Shown: piece after piece, positions 17,695 through 26,431 of the stretch
Numbering within the stretch: position 1 is the stretch's first letter
Layout of the letters: the number at the start of each line of letters is the position of its first letter
Assembly (NCBI RefSeq): GCF_015500095.1
Contig: NZ_CP062983.1
Span: 744,001 to 808,000 of the forward strand
Length of the DNA: 64,000 bases
From: Phototrophicus methaneseepsis
GTDB taxonomy: Bacteria > Chloroflexota > Anaerolineae > Aggregatilineales > Phototrophicaceae
Reading direction: 5' to 3'
The notes under the pieces: model-generated
Databases searched by the model: none
What the model saw: the letters and a program-made list of their open reading frames with translations, nothing else
Told to the model about the DNA's origin: nothing
Program-made: the position numbers and the translations under genes

Positions 17695-18072
17695 TCAGTC
17701 TTTGAGCAGCCAACCGACGATCAAACCCAGGACGAAAGCGATCACAATAGCCCGCCAGGGATTTTCCACAACAGCCGCACGAGCGTCATCTTCAATCGCA
17801 TCGAGCGAGTTGCTCTCAAGGTACTTCGCGGCGTTATCCAGCCCATCGACGACTTTCTTCGCGCGGGTACGGGTTTCATCATCTAACTCATCATGCTCGT
17901 CAATTTCACCACGAATTGTCGTGGCCGCTTCTGAAATCCGCTTGGCGATTGTGCTACGGGCCACTTCCGCGCCTTCGCTCAACCGCTTACCGATCTCTTT
18001 ACCCATATCTTCCAGGCGCTCTTGCGCTTCTTGCGCACTGGCCCCATTTGCGACACCGTTATCGTCACTCAT
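17695..18072 (-). CDS. YqjD/ElaB-like (DUF883) tail-anchored protein
   Basis: This 125-residue protein has an amphipathic helical region (about residues 15-90, rich in Ala, Glu and Arg) and a C-terminal membrane segment, RAIVIAFVLGLIVGWLL, ending in KD. The VENPWRA motif just before the anchor is the hallmark of the DUF883 family, whose E. coli members YqjD and ElaB are inner-membrane proteins that bind ribosomes in stationary phase. Whether this protein does so is unknown. GGAGAG upstream supports the start. Confidence 0.85.
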   Translation of the reverse strand: MSDDNGVANGASAQEAQERLEDMGKEIGKRLSEGAEVARSTIAKRISEAATTIRGEIDEHDELDDETRTRAKKVVDGLDNAAKYLESNSLDAIEDDARAAVVENPWRAIVIAFVLGLIVGWLLKD

Positions 18073-18175
18073 GATGCTCTCCCCTAAATCATCCTATGTT
18101 GTGTCGAATCTAACTATATTCATTATATGATGATTTTGTTTTATAACGATTTGTATGTCGTTAATGTCGAGTGCC

Positions 18176-19150
18176 TCATGAACTACCGTCATAAAAATCC
18201 AGGATCGACCGGGCCAGGGAACGCAATGCAGCGCGCATCGCAGCGGGAGCGATAATTTCCGCCTGGGTGCCCATAGCCAGAATGTGCGATAGGGCTTCGT
18301 CCTGGGCGCTAAACTGCAAATCAACGCACAGCCACTCTGCCTCATGAAAAGGCGCTACCTGTTCAAAGTGACCATCCAGCACATGTTCCAGGTACCACAG
18401 CATCTTCGGATGAATGCGCAGCCTCGCAGTACAGGGCTGATTGGCCTGATTCATGTATTGTTGGAACTGCTGAAAAGTCTTCGCCCAATAATCGGCCAAG
18501 TCAAAGGCTTCGTCACGCTCAAAATGGGTATTCAGCACAGTAAGTCCATGAATACGCGTGAGCTTATATGTGCGATATTCGCCATCTTGCCTGCGCCCAA
18601 CCAGATACCACTTATCCGATTTTGAGACCAACGCAATAGCATCAAGCCGGATGTTGACGATATCGTGCCCAACAGGCTGGTATTGCAGTTCGATCTGGTG
18701 ATCTCCCCACACAGCCGCCTGCAACTGGTGCAGATGCGCGGATAAATCCTCCGTATGAAACCATCCCGCTGCATCAAACAGGAAGCGCTGACGCATGCGG
18801 TTCACTTCATGCTGATGGCCGACCGGGAGCATGTTGAACAACTTCATCAAGCTATGTTTAGCTGCGTGACCCAGGCCAAGCTCCGCCAGTGGGTCCGCAT
18901 CAGAGGTGGCAAACAGAGATAGGACCTGTTCCCTGGTTAGCCCGGTCAACGTGAGCCGATAATCTTCATCTAGGAAGACGCCGCCATTCGTCCCAGGTTG
19001 TGTATAAATGGGAATGCCCGCCATCGAGAGCGCCTCCACATCCCGGTATATCGTCCGCTCGGAAACTTCGAGCGCGCTGGCAAGGTCCCGCGCCGTTTGA
19101 TGGCTACCTTGCAATAACAGCAGCAGCGATAAAAGTCGATCTGCACGCAT
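18176..19150 (-). CDS. WYL-domain transcriptional regulator with DeoR-like HTH
   Basis: This 324-residue repressor or activator has an N-terminal winged HTH (MRADRLLSLLLLLQGSHQTARDLASALEVSERTIYRDVEAL), a helical linker, and a WYL domain around residues 145-225 where the sequence KWYLVGRR gives the WYL-type core, followed by a C-terminal extension (about 235-320). It is transcribed away from a GyrI-like gene, with a perfect 11-bp inverted repeat in the 146-bp divergent region. Pairs of WYL/YafY-type regulators and a GyrI-like or DUF-type neighbour are common, and the ligand is usually unknown. Confidence 0.9.
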   Translation of the reverse strand: MRADRLLSLLLLLQGSHQTARDLASALEVSERTIYRDVEALSMAGIPIYTQPGTNGGVFLDEDYRLTLTGLTREQVLSLFATSDADPLAELGLGHAAKHSLMKLFNMLPVGHQHEVNRMRQRFLFDAAGWFHTEDLSAHLHQLQAAVWGDHQIELQYQPVGHDIVNIRLDAIALVSKSDKWYLVGRRQDGEYRTYKLTRIHGLTVLNTHFERDEAFDLADYWAKTFQQFQQYMNQANQPCTARLRIHPKMLWYLEHVLDGHFEQVAPFHEAEWLCVDLQFSAQDEALSHILAMGTQAEIIAPAAMRAALRSLARSILDFYDGSS

Positions 19151-19196
19151 GACACGCCCTCTCTCACGTTGAACAACCTACGATCAGTCTATCAAA

Positions 19197-19223
19197 CATT
19201 CCTGACAAAGGGTGTCAGGAATG
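19197..19223. promoter_or_regulatory. Perfect palindromic operator between WYL regulator and GyrI-like gene
   Basis: Arms CATTCCTGACA and TGTCAGGAATG surround the five-base centre AAGGG. The inner TGACA-N5-TGTCA matches the core I associate with YafY-type regulators. It is 47 bp from the regulator start and 74 bp from the GyrI-like start, so one dimer could control both genes. Confidence 0.75.
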
Positions 19224-19296
19224 TACTGCTATGGTACGGATATGAATCATTTTCATGAACTAAATTTGTGAATCACTTTCAAGAGAGGCACACGAC

Positions 19297-19935
19297 ATGA
19301 CAAAGCAAGAAACGCCCAACCTCGATATGAAGAAGCAGCTCAAAGACCTGTATCAGCCCTCATCAAAGCACGTCAGCGTGGTCAACGTACCACCCCTTTC
19401 TTACCTGATGATTGATGGGGAAGGCAACCCAAACACTACACCCCGCTACTATGAAGCTATACAGGCCCTATACCAGCTCGCTTATCACATCCGCGCCATC
19501 TGCAAAGCGGGTGGCAACCCCTTTACCGTGATGCCGCTGGAAGGCTTATGGTGGTTCAATGGCGAAGCCAATACCACGTTTGATCTCACTACAGAAGATA
19601 AAGATCGCTTTGGGTGGACGATGATGATCGTCATGCCAGATAGGGCCACACAGGAGATCGTCTCGCAAGCCAGGGATAACCTGCGCAAGAAGGACCCCGC
19701 CCCATTACACGAAGATATACGCTTTGAAACCTACCATGAGGAGGAAGCCGTACAAATAATGCATATCGGCCCTTATGCTACAGAAGGCCCAACAGTGCGC
19801 CGTTTACATGACTGTATCGATGAAAATGGCTGGCATCTGAGCAAAAAACATCACGAAATTTATATCAGCGATGCACGCCGGGTCACACCCGAAAAGATGA
19901 AGACGATTATTCGACAGCCGTTTGCACGACATTAA
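19297..19935 (+). CDS. GyrI-like small-molecule-binding protein
   Basis: This 212-residue stand-alone GyrI-like/SOUL-type domain protein belongs to the COG4832 type. The typical opening VSVVNVPPLSYLMIDGEGNPNTTPRYYEAIQALYQLAYHI, the GLWWF stretch and the IMHIGPYATEGPTVRRLHDCI element are all present, as is the end EIYISDARRV. Such domains bind cationic or hydrophobic small molecules or hydrolyse related compounds. The gene is divergent from a WYL regulator and followed by a terminator-like stem, so it is a single-gene unit probably controlled by its neighbour. Confidence 0.88.
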   Translation: MTKQETPNLDMKKQLKDLYQPSSKHVSVVNVPPLSYLMIDGEGNPNTTPRYYEAIQALYQLAYHIRAICKAGGNPFTVMPLEGLWWFNGEANTTFDLTTEDKDRFGWTMMIVMPDRATQEIVSQARDNLRKKDPAPLHEDIRFETYHEEEAVQIMHIGPYATEGPTVRRLHDCIDENGWHLSKKHHEIYISDARRVTPEKMKTIIRQPFARH

Positions 19936-19993
19936 CCACTCAAAGCGCTGCCTAATCGCAGGGTGAGTTTGTCGTCAGGGATCGAAAATTGCG

Positions 19994-20041
19994 TATAATT
20001 ATGCTGGCTAGGGGTTTCTGCTTATGAGATACCCCTTTTTG
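19994..20041 (+). promoter_or_regulatory. -10 box followed at once by a terminator-like hairpin
   Basis: TATAAT (19994-19999) precedes a stem starting at 20010 (AGGGGT with ACCCCT plus three further pairs after a T-T mismatch) with a T run to 20041. The stem may simply end the GyrI-like transcript. If the TATAAT is used, a new transcript toward the glycosidase at 20109 would begin with this stem. No good -35 is present (TTGTCG at 19969 would leave a 19-bp spacer). Confidence 0.5.
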
Positions 20042-20108
20042 ATTTTTATGTTATTTGTTTTTAATTCTGAAAGTCTCAGTCTTTATCATAATCAGATTGC
20101 TTGAATCT

Positions 20109-21938
20109 ATGAACAATCCCCAAACACCGGGAAGAACAACTCAATGGCGGCGCATCATCATCGGCATTGTGGCGGTTATCATCATCCTGGCGGCTTTACT
20201 GGCGCTAGATCTCGCGAACCATGGGTTAATCTGGCGTATCCTGTGGTCCCAAACGGGGGAAGAACAGCCCGTCGGGCAGATCCAGGGGGCCATTGAGCTA
20301 GGGGCTAATTTGTTGCGCGTCCCGCCGCAGACAGCGCCCCAGACGCCCATCCAGCACACCGATGACATCCCCTACGGCATCAATACCTTCTTCCAGAATG
20401 AAGTGGAAACGGACAAGATGCGCGTCATGATGGCGATGATCCGGGAGGCGGGGTTTGTATGGCTGCGCCAGGAATTCCCGTGGGAAGACCTCGAAGTCGA
20501 TGGCCGGGGGCAGTTCACCGATACGCGCAACGATACCAACGGTGATGGCGAGATCAACGCTGACGATACCGTTGATGCATGGGCCAAATACGACCAGATT
20601 GTCGATCTCGCGGAAGAATACGGCTTACGCCTAAAGGTCCGCTTGAGCAACCCGCCCGCCTGGGCCCATGCAGATAGCGAAAACACGACGCCACAGGCTC
20701 CGCCGGATGATGTGCAGGACTTCGTCAATTATGCCGTCGCCGTCGCAGAGCGCTATCAGGGCCGCATCCAGCACTATCAAATCTGGAATGAGCCGAATAT
20801 CTACCCGGAATGGGGCGAAGCCTTCGCGGACCCGGTCGCCTATACCGATATGCTCTGCCGGACGTACGAAGCGCTCAAAGCCGTTGACCCGGAAATCGTC
20901 GTCATTACGGCAGCCATTGCCCCGACAATTTCGCTAGATGGCTATTATGGCTACCAGGATGTAATCTACCTGGAAAATATGTATAGCGCTGGCGCAGGAA
21001 CGTGCTTTGATGTCCTGGCCGCACAGGGCTATGGGCTGCGCAGCGGCCCCACAGATCGACGCCTGGGCCTGACACAGGTCAATTATCAGCGGCACCTGTA
21101 TTATCGCGATATCATGGTTGCACATGGCGACGCCGATAAGCCCATCTGGTTGAGCGAAGTCGGCTGGAATGCCATTCTGGATGCAGACTTACCGCCGGAA
21201 CAAATCATTCAATATGGGCAGTTCGGCCTGAATACACAGGATGAAGTCGCCCGGTGGTCGCCCTTGGCTTATCAGCGCGCCGCAGAAGAATGGCCCTGGA
21301 TTGGACAGATCAGTTTCTGGTTCTTCACGCTGCAAGACCCGTTCACAGCCAATCAGGCATCGTATTACTTCCGCATGGTGGAGCCAGATTATAGCCCGGA
21401 AGACCCAACCTTTACGCCGCTGCCCGTCTACGAAACGATGAAAGCGTATATCACAGAGCGCATGGCGGCACCTGTGCTGTATCAGGGTGTTCATCAAGCG
21501 GAAAGTTGGGAGATTGAGACCCATACAGATATAGAAGCAAGTTCGGAAGATACAGCAGGCACCCTGCTAGAAGTGGCCGATGCCCAATTCGGCACAGCCA
21601 TAGAAGCCTATGAAGTAGCGTTCAGCGCCTATGGCACGCAAGTTCAAATGCGCATCCAGGTGCCGCTGGAAGATGTCCTGGTCTATGTAGACGGCGCACA
21701 GGTCCGTAGTGTTGAATCACAAGATAACTGGCGGACGGTGATCCTCTCGCAGAATGTCCTCCCCCGTGAGCATCATTACCGTCTGGTCGCCATGCGGGAA
21801 GACTTCTTGCTGGATAGCATCCTGGTGGAAAATAACGCCTTTTGGAATATCCTGCCCTTTGTCATTACGGCCTTTGGCATATTGCTCACGATCGGGGCTT
21901 TTATCTACTGGTGGTGGCAGCTCCATCGTCGCCGCTAG
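20109..21938 (+). CDS. Membrane-anchored GH-A clan glycoside hydrolase (GH39/GH5-like)
   Basis: This 609-residue protein has a membrane anchor at each end: residues about 15-35 and a C-terminal hydrophobic stretch followed by WWWQLHRRR. The middle is a TIM-barrel glycosidase. HYQIWNEPNIYPEW gives the NEP motif of clan GH-A with the acid/base Glu, and PIWLSEVGWNA gives the expected nucleophile Glu. The region LRVPPQTAPQTPIQHTDDIPYGINTFFQNEVE precedes the barrel. A beta-rich domain (about residues 455-570) follows it. The start is the ATG at 20109, since the longer TTG-started frame adds a hydrophobic run without a ribosome-binding site. Substrate is unclear; a cell-envelope or exopolysaccharide role is plausible. 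Confidence 0.85.
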   Translation: MNNPQTPGRTTQWRRIIIGIVAVIIILAALLALDLANHGLIWRILWSQTGEEQPVGQIQGAIELGANLLRVPPQTAPQTPIQHTDDIPYGINTFFQNEVETDKMRVMMAMIREAGFVWLRQEFPWEDLEVDGRGQFTDTRNDTNGDGEINADDTVDAWAKYDQIVDLAEEYGLRLKVRLSNPPAWAHADSENTTPQAPPDDVQDFVNYAVAVAERYQGRIQHYQIWNEPNIYPEWGEAFADPVAYTDMLCRTYEALKAVDPEIVVITAAIAPTISLDGYYGYQDVIYLENMYSAGAGTCFDVLAAQGYGLRSGPTDRRLGLTQVNYQRHLYYRDIMVAHGDADKPIWLSEVGWNAILDADLPPEQIIQYGQFGLNTQDEVARWSPLAYQRAAEEWPWIGQISFWFFTLQDPFTANQASYYFRMVEPDYSPEDPTFTPLPVYETMKAYITERMAAPVLYQGVHQAESWEIETHTDIEASSEDTAGTLLEVADAQFGTAIEAYEVAFSAYGTQVQMRIQVPLEDVLVYVDGAQVRSVESQDNWRTVILSQNVLPREHHYRLVAMREDFLLDSILVENNAFWNILPFVITAFGILLTIGAFIYWWWQLHRRR

Positions 21939-21962
21939 CGCTCTATATCCCATGTAAAACCA

Positions 21963-21987
21963 AAAACCCCGCGCAATGCGGGGTTTT
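21963..21987. terminator. Bidirectional terminator
   Basis: Ten-base arms AAAACCCCGC and GCGGGGTTTT surround the loop GCAAT, with A and T runs on the two sides. It lies between the glycosidase gene and the convergent ferredoxin gene, and can serve both. Confidence 0.92.
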
Positions 21988-22040
21988 ATTGTTGTTTTGT
22001 TGATTGTTCACGCTAGCAAATGCGCGAATGTCAACGCGAA

Positions 22041-22394
22041 TTACATATTGAGGGCTTCGTAGCCGGGGCCCTTGCTGTAGAAGTCGTAGTTCGGCTGGAT
22101 GTCGGGCGTCAGGTCAACGACATCGCCTTCGGTGTGGGTGATCAGCGTCTTCGTATCAAATGGAACGCGCTCCTGGCCTTCCATCATTTCGTATTCGCTG
22201 GGGACTTCTTCTTCAATGAAGATCGCTTCGAACGGGCATTCCGGGATGCAAGCGCCGCAGTCGATGCAGGTATCCGGGTCAATGAAGTACCACGGCCATT
22301 CATCTTCTGGCTTACCACCGACGATGCATTCTACCGGGCAAACTTCCACACAAGCGCCATCACGCAGGCACAGGCTAGTAATAATGTGGGTCAT
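22041..22394 (-). CDS. 7Fe/8Fe bacterial ferredoxin
   Basis: This 117-residue soluble electron carrier has a cysteine pattern C9, C15, C19, C23 and C43, C46, C49, C53 (CIDCGACIPECP). The first motif is C-x5-C-x3-C-x3-C rather than C-x2-C-x2-C, as in Azotobacter FdI-type seven-iron proteins. That suggests a [3Fe-4S] cluster on C9/C15/C53 and a [4Fe-4S] on C19/C43/C46/C49. A C-terminal extension of about 60 residues (acidic, then aromatic) is longer than in small 2[4Fe-4S] ferredoxins. The gene is monocistronic, with a Fur-box-like sequence about 150 bases upstream. Confidence 0.9.
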   Translation of the reverse strand: MTHIITSLCLRDGACVEVCPVECIVGGKPEDEWPWYFIDPDTCIDCGACIPECPFEAIFIEEEVPSEYEMMEGQERVPFDTKTLITHTEGDVVDLTPDIQPNYDFYSKGPGYEALNM

Positions 22395-22846
22395 AGCAAT
22401 ACTCCTAAAATAACGGCCTATGGCGCATGGCTTCCATGAAGTACTGCGCCGTATACTATAAAACTATCAGTTAAACCCGGCGTTATCTGTGACTTTTGTT
22501 GGATTTGTAACCGATTTGAAGATGAATTTTCGGTAAAAAGCAATTATCATTATCATCATGCGTATGAAATCTTAACATCGGTTAAATTTTAGGGCATTTT
22601 GGGGCCTTTTGACGCTTATTTAGCTGTCCATATCACACCAAATGGCCTTAGGCGCATCCTTCACACGGTATAATAGATTGAGAGGTACCTGAACAATCAG
22701 CCGGATAAACAGCCGCGTAAAATGGGCCACCTTATGTGAAAGAACCCGCGCCCGTTGAGCAACATCCGATCGCAGCCGGCATGCTAAACAGGCTGTACAC
22801 ACAACATAAGCATCCGTACTTATCAGATCATACTTAGGAGAAACAC
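22395..22846. other. 452-bp divergent intergenic region, no gene seen
   Basis: This region lies between the leftward ferredoxin and the rightward aldo/keto reductase. It is AT-rich and holds the Fur-box-like site at 22543-22554 and a TATAAT at 22669-22674 facing the reductase, with no good -35. An AGGTACCT palindrome is at 22683-22690. I see no RNA gene. Confidence 0.4.
22543..22554 (-). promoter_or_regulatory. Fur-box-like GATAATGATAAT
   Basis: The leftward strand reads GATAATGATAAT, two exact copies of the GATAAT hexamer of the Fur consensus. The third hexamer is not matched. It lies about 150 bases before the ferredoxin start. Iron control of an iron-sulfur protein would be sensible, but this is inference. 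Confidence 0.3.
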
Positions 22847-23830
22847 ATGGAATATCGACCTTTAGGCAGCACAGGTTACACTGTTTCGACAATTAGTTTT
22901 GGGGCCTGGGCCATTGGGGGGAGTTGGGGCAGCGTCGATGATGACGAATCTATCAAAGCCCTGCACACTGCAATCGACAATGGCGTTAACTTCATCGATA
23001 CAGCCGATGTTTACGGCGATGGGCGCAGCGAAAAACTCATCGCTCAGGTCCTCAAAGAGCGCTCAGAAGATATTATCGTCGCCACCAAGGCGGGCCGCCG
23101 CCTGGATGAGCAAACGCCCCAGGGCTATAACCGTGACAACATCACCAAGTTTATCGAGCGCAGCCTGAAAAACCTGGATACAGAGGCTCTTGATATTGTG
23201 CAGCTCCACTGCCCACCAACAGAGGTTTATTATATGCCGGAGGTCTTCGGCATATTGGACGACCTCAAGCAGCAGGGCAAGATCAAGCACTATGGCGTGA
23301 GCGTCGAAAAAGCAGAAGAAGCCATCAAGGCCATTGCTTACCCTGGTGTCGAAACCGTACAGATCATCTTTAACATGTTCCGATTGCGCCCATCTGAGCT
23401 TTTCTTCGAGCTGGCTAAAAAGCGCAACGTCGGTATCCTGGCACGTGTGCCGCTTGCAAGCGGTATGCTCACAGGCAAGATGAACAAAAATACGCAATTC
23501 GAGCAAGACGATCATCGCAATTACAATCGCAATGGCGAAGCCTTCGACGTAGGCGAGACGTTCTCCGGGGTGGATTACGACACAGGCTTGCATGCTGTTA
23601 GCGAAATTGAGAAGCTCAAGCCAGAAAATGCCACCATGGCCCAGTTCGCCTTACGCTGGATTTTGATGTTCGATGCGGTGACGTGTGCTATCCCTGGGGC
23701 GAAGAATCCCAAGCAGGCTATCGATAATGCCGCCGCTGCCGATCTGCCACCGCTGCCAGAAAGCACGATGACGCGCATCCAGGAAATTTACGACGAGATG
23801 ATCCGCGAAGAAGTCCATCACCGCTGGTAA
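22847..23830 (+). CDS. Aldo/keto reductase
   Basis: This 327-residue NAD(P)H-dependent oxidoreductase has the catalytic tetrad D51/Y56 (FIDTADVYGDG), K81 (VATKAG) and H121 (VQLHCPP). The C-terminal IPGAKNPKQ segment binds the cofactor phosphate. It is only distantly similar to the reductase at 5516 and looks like the general YdjG/AKR11-12 type; substrate unknown. AGGAG at 22835-22839 gives the start. It stands alone and is followed by a terminator-like stem. Confidence 0.92.
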   Translation: MEYRPLGSTGYTVSTISFGAWAIGGSWGSVDDDESIKALHTAIDNGVNFIDTADVYGDGRSEKLIAQVLKERSEDIIVATKAGRRLDEQTPQGYNRDNITKFIERSLKNLDTEALDIVQLHCPPTEVYYMPEVFGILDDLKQQGKIKHYGVSVEKAEEAIKAIAYPGVETVQIIFNMFRLRPSELFFELAKKRNVGILARVPLASGMLTGKMNKNTQFEQDDHRNYNRNGEAFDVGETFSGVDYDTGLHAVSEIEKLKPENATMAQFALRWILMFDAVTCAIPGAKNPKQAIDNAAAADLPPLPESTMTRIQEIYDEMIREEVHHRW

Positions 23831-23872
23831 ACGGGCTGCGTACCACGCGCATACCCCAACCCCATAACGACA

Positions 23873-23917
23873 AAAGAGGCCGCTATCCCGCAGTATCCTC
23901 AGCACAGCGGCCTCTTT
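23873..23917 (+). terminator. Terminator-like stem
   Basis: Twelve-base arms AAAGAGGCCGCT and AGCGGCCTCTTT are separated by a 21-base loop, with a short T run. It lies 43 bases past the aldo/keto reductase stop. Confidence 0.75.
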
Positions 23918-24028
23918 GCATCTACACAGCCACGTCTAAGCTAGGCGGCATATGATCCCTTTTGAAGCTCACAAACCGCAGCTACCTCTGTAGCTACAAA
24001 GCATACATATGCAGCAAGGAGAGAACCC

Positions 24029-24220
24029 ATGTGGACGCCCAAAGATAAGCACACGGATGGTGATCTGTATGACGCTGATGCGGATGAGCCAGAAGTCATT
24101 TATAAAGACGGCTCATTCCGAGAAGTTGATGAACTACCCAGCCAGGCCGAAGGCGACCTTGAAACTATCGAAGAAGATTTAGAGCAAAAGGGCCTGGATA
24201 CACCAGACGATGAGGAATAA
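24029..24220 (+). CDS. Small acidic hypothetical protein
   Basis: This 63-residue hydrophilic protein has a strong negative charge (about a third Asp plus Glu), no membrane segment and no cysteine. A central strand-like piece, EPEVIYKDGSFREVDELP, is the only ordered-looking part. AAGGAGAG nine bases before the ATG makes it a likely real gene despite its size. Its partners are unknown. It is followed by an inverted repeat that may act as its terminator or be a dispersed repeat. Confidence 0.6.
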   Translation: MWTPKDKHTDGDLYDADADEPEVIYKDGSFREVDELPSQAEGDLETIEEDLEQKGLDTPDDEE

Positions 24221-24231
24221 GCGGGGACAGC

Positions 24232-24276
24232 GTAGGGACATGGCGTGCCTGGAGGCTTGGCACACCGTGTCCCTAC
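24232..24276. repeat. REP/MITE-like inverted repeat GTAGGGACA...TGTCCCTAC
   Basis: An imperfect palindrome of 18-base arms (two mismatches that still pair as G-U) starts GTAGGGACA and ends TGTCCCTAC, with a nine-base loop. Such GTAGGG(A/G)CAC-type hairpins are familiar dispersed repeats in Chloroflexota and cyanobacteria. I see no second copy in this window. Confidence 0.6.
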
Positions 24277-24312
24277 ATCCGCTCAGAGATGCATTTTTAA
24301 GAAACGATTTGA

Positions 24313-26358
24313 CTATAGCGCCACTTCAGGCACAACAACATTCGCCAGGGAAGGCGGGCACTGTGCCGTGCGCACCCACAGCGGCAGGCCAAAGTAGTCG
24401 TAATGCTCTGTACGCCAGCTACCCCCCGTTGCCAACTCACCCGTCAATAAGTGACGCCATTCGCCCGCTGGCAGGTAATACGTGACATCGCCTTGTGGGT
24501 TAAAGATAGGGGCCACCAAAAGCGATGCCCCCAGCATATACTGTGTATCCAGGTAACGGCAGGTGGGGTCCTCTGGATATTCCAGGATCATAGCACGCAG
24601 CATGGGCCAGCCGTGTTGTTGGCTTTCCTGGGCGGTTTCCATCAGATAGGGCATAAGCTGCTGTTTGAGCCGATTGTAGAAGCGCAGCACATCGACGGCT
24701 TCTTCATCAAAGAGCCAGGGCATACGAGCGCTGCTAGCCCCATGCAGGCGGCTGTGGGAGGACAACAGGCCAAACGCCACCCATCTCTTATAGAGATCCG
24801 GGCTGGCGGTGTCGTTAAAGCCGCTGATGTCATGGCTCCAATAGCCAAAGCCGCTTAGGCCCAGCGACAACCCACCGCGCAAAGTCTCCGCCATAGAGGG
24901 GTAAGTCGAGCTGTTATCGCCGCCCCAATGTACCGGGAACTGCTGCCCACCCGCTGTGGCAGAACGCGCAAACAACACCGCTTCACCTTCGCCGCGCTCG
25001 CGGACCAGCAGATCAAAGACTGCTTGATTGTAGAGATAGGTATAGTAATTGTGCATACGTACCGGGTCCGCGCCGTTATGGTAAACGGCGTCGTCAGGGA
25101 TGCGCTCACCAAAATCTGTCTTGAAGCAATCCACGCCCATATCGAGCAAATCTTTGAGCTTGCCACAATACCAGTCTGTCGCATCGGGATTGGTGAAATC
25201 CACAAAGGCCATACCCGGCTGCCAGTGATCGACCTGGTAGACGTCGCCTGTTTGGGTCTGTAAGAAGTAGCCCTGTGCCTGGCCTTCTTCAAACATTTCT
25301 GAGTCTTCCGCGACATAGGGGTTAATCCACACACAGACCTTAATGCCCTTTTCTTTGATGCGCCTGAGCATACCCTCTGGATCCGGGAAGTTGCGCTCAT
25401 CCCAGATAAAATTGACCCAGGCCAATTCGCGCATCCAGAAGCAGTCGAAGTGGAAGACGCTAATCGGAATACCGGACGCTTCCATGCGTTCGATATTTGC
25501 CATGATGTCCACTTCGTTGTAATTGGTCGTGAATGATGTCGTCAGCCACAAGCCATAAGACCACTCTGGCAGTACCGGCGGGCGACCGCTCAGGGCAGTG
25601 TACTGATCGAGAGCATCCTTCATGGTGGGGCCGCCGAAGATATAATAATCTAGTTCATGGCCCTCTGTGCTGAATTGAACGCGGCTCACATGATGAGAGG
25701 CGACTTCAAAGGATACACGGCCCGGATTATTTACCAGCACGCCATACCCCTGGCTGCTGAGATAGAAAGGCACATTTTTATAGGCATACTCGGACATCGT
25801 GCCGCCGTCTTCATTCCAGATATCGACGGACTGCCCGTTTTTTACGAATGAGGCGAAGCGCTCGCCCAGGCCATAAACCATCTCGCCAACCTGCAAAGAA
25901 AGCTGGTCGCGCATATATGTATGGCCCTGCTTCTGGAACAACCCAAGCGCCTTCATCTCACTTTGCGTCAGCAAAGCCCCATCCCGATAAAAGCTGTAAT
26001 GCCAATTGCCCTCATTAGGGACGCGCAACGTCAGCCCGCCGGATTTCAGCCAGCTCTCGTTTTCGTCGCTGCCCACTTCAACATCGGTGTTGTTCTGCTC
26101 ATAATCGAGGTCAAATTCCGGCAGGCGGGGCTTGCGACCTTTAAAATGCTTGATCTGCACGCGGATGACATCGGGCATAGGTGCCGTAAAGCGAACCGTG
26201 ATTAACGTACCATGCAGATAGCTGGCCCGTGACCAAATTTCGTGATCGTAGCCGCTGACGGTCAGGGCATCGCCTTCTGTGGAAACATGGGTGATTGTCC
26301 TGGGGTAGATGGCCTCTACATCGGGCAGCAAGCGCCAAAGGCCTTCTTCAAATTTCAT
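24313..26358 (-). CDS. yicI: GH31 alpha-xylosidase (YicI-like)
   Basis: This 681-residue intracellular glycosidase most resembles E. coli YicI, which removes alpha-1,6-linked xylose from isoprimeverose-type ends. Visible family elements are the N-terminal beta-sandwich, MVYGLGERF near residue 160, HFDCFWM, the nucleophile D415 in CFKTDFGERIP and the acid/base D481 in HWGGDN. Both aspartates are one residue off the E. coli positions (416 and 482). The KTDFGERIP form of the nucleophile motif marks alpha-xylosidases rather than alpha-glucosidases. It is the last gene of the transporter operon, 73 bp after the second ATPase gene, and has no signal peptide, so substrates would be taken up first. 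Confidence 0.92.
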   Translation of the reverse strand: MKFEEGLWRLLPDVEAIYPRTITHVSTEGDALTVSGYDHEIWSRASYLHGTLITVRFTAPMPDVIRVQIKHFKGRKPRLPEFDLDYEQNNTDVEVGSDENESWLKSGGLTLRVPNEGNWHYSFYRDGALLTQSEMKALGLFQKQGHTYMRDQLSLQVGEMVYGLGERFASFVKNGQSVDIWNEDGGTMSEYAYKNVPFYLSSQGYGVLVNNPGRVSFEVASHHVSRVQFSTEGHELDYYIFGGPTMKDALDQYTALSGRPPVLPEWSYGLWLTTSFTTNYNEVDIMANIERMEASGIPISVFHFDCFWMRELAWVNFIWDERNFPDPEGMLRRIKEKGIKVCVWINPYVAEDSEMFEEGQAQGYFLQTQTGDVYQVDHWQPGMAFVDFTNPDATDWYCGKLKDLLDMGVDCFKTDFGERIPDDAVYHNGADPVRMHNYYTYLYNQAVFDLLVRERGEGEAVLFARSATAGGQQFPVHWGGDNSSTYPSMAETLRGGLSLGLSGFGYWSHDISGFNDTASPDLYKRWVAFGLLSSHSRLHGASSARMPWLFDEEAVDVLRFYNRLKQQLMPYLMETAQESQQHGWPMLRAMILEYPEDPTCRYLDTQYMLGASLLVAPIFNPQGDVTYYLPAGEWRHLLTGELATGGSWRTEHYDYFGLPLWVRTAQCPPSLANVVVPEVAL

Positions 26359-26431
26359 AATCTTTTCTCTTCAAGCGTTTTCTGTAAATAAAAAGAGCGC
26401 ATCAAAAGGTTTCTCATCAGACTGAGGGCTA

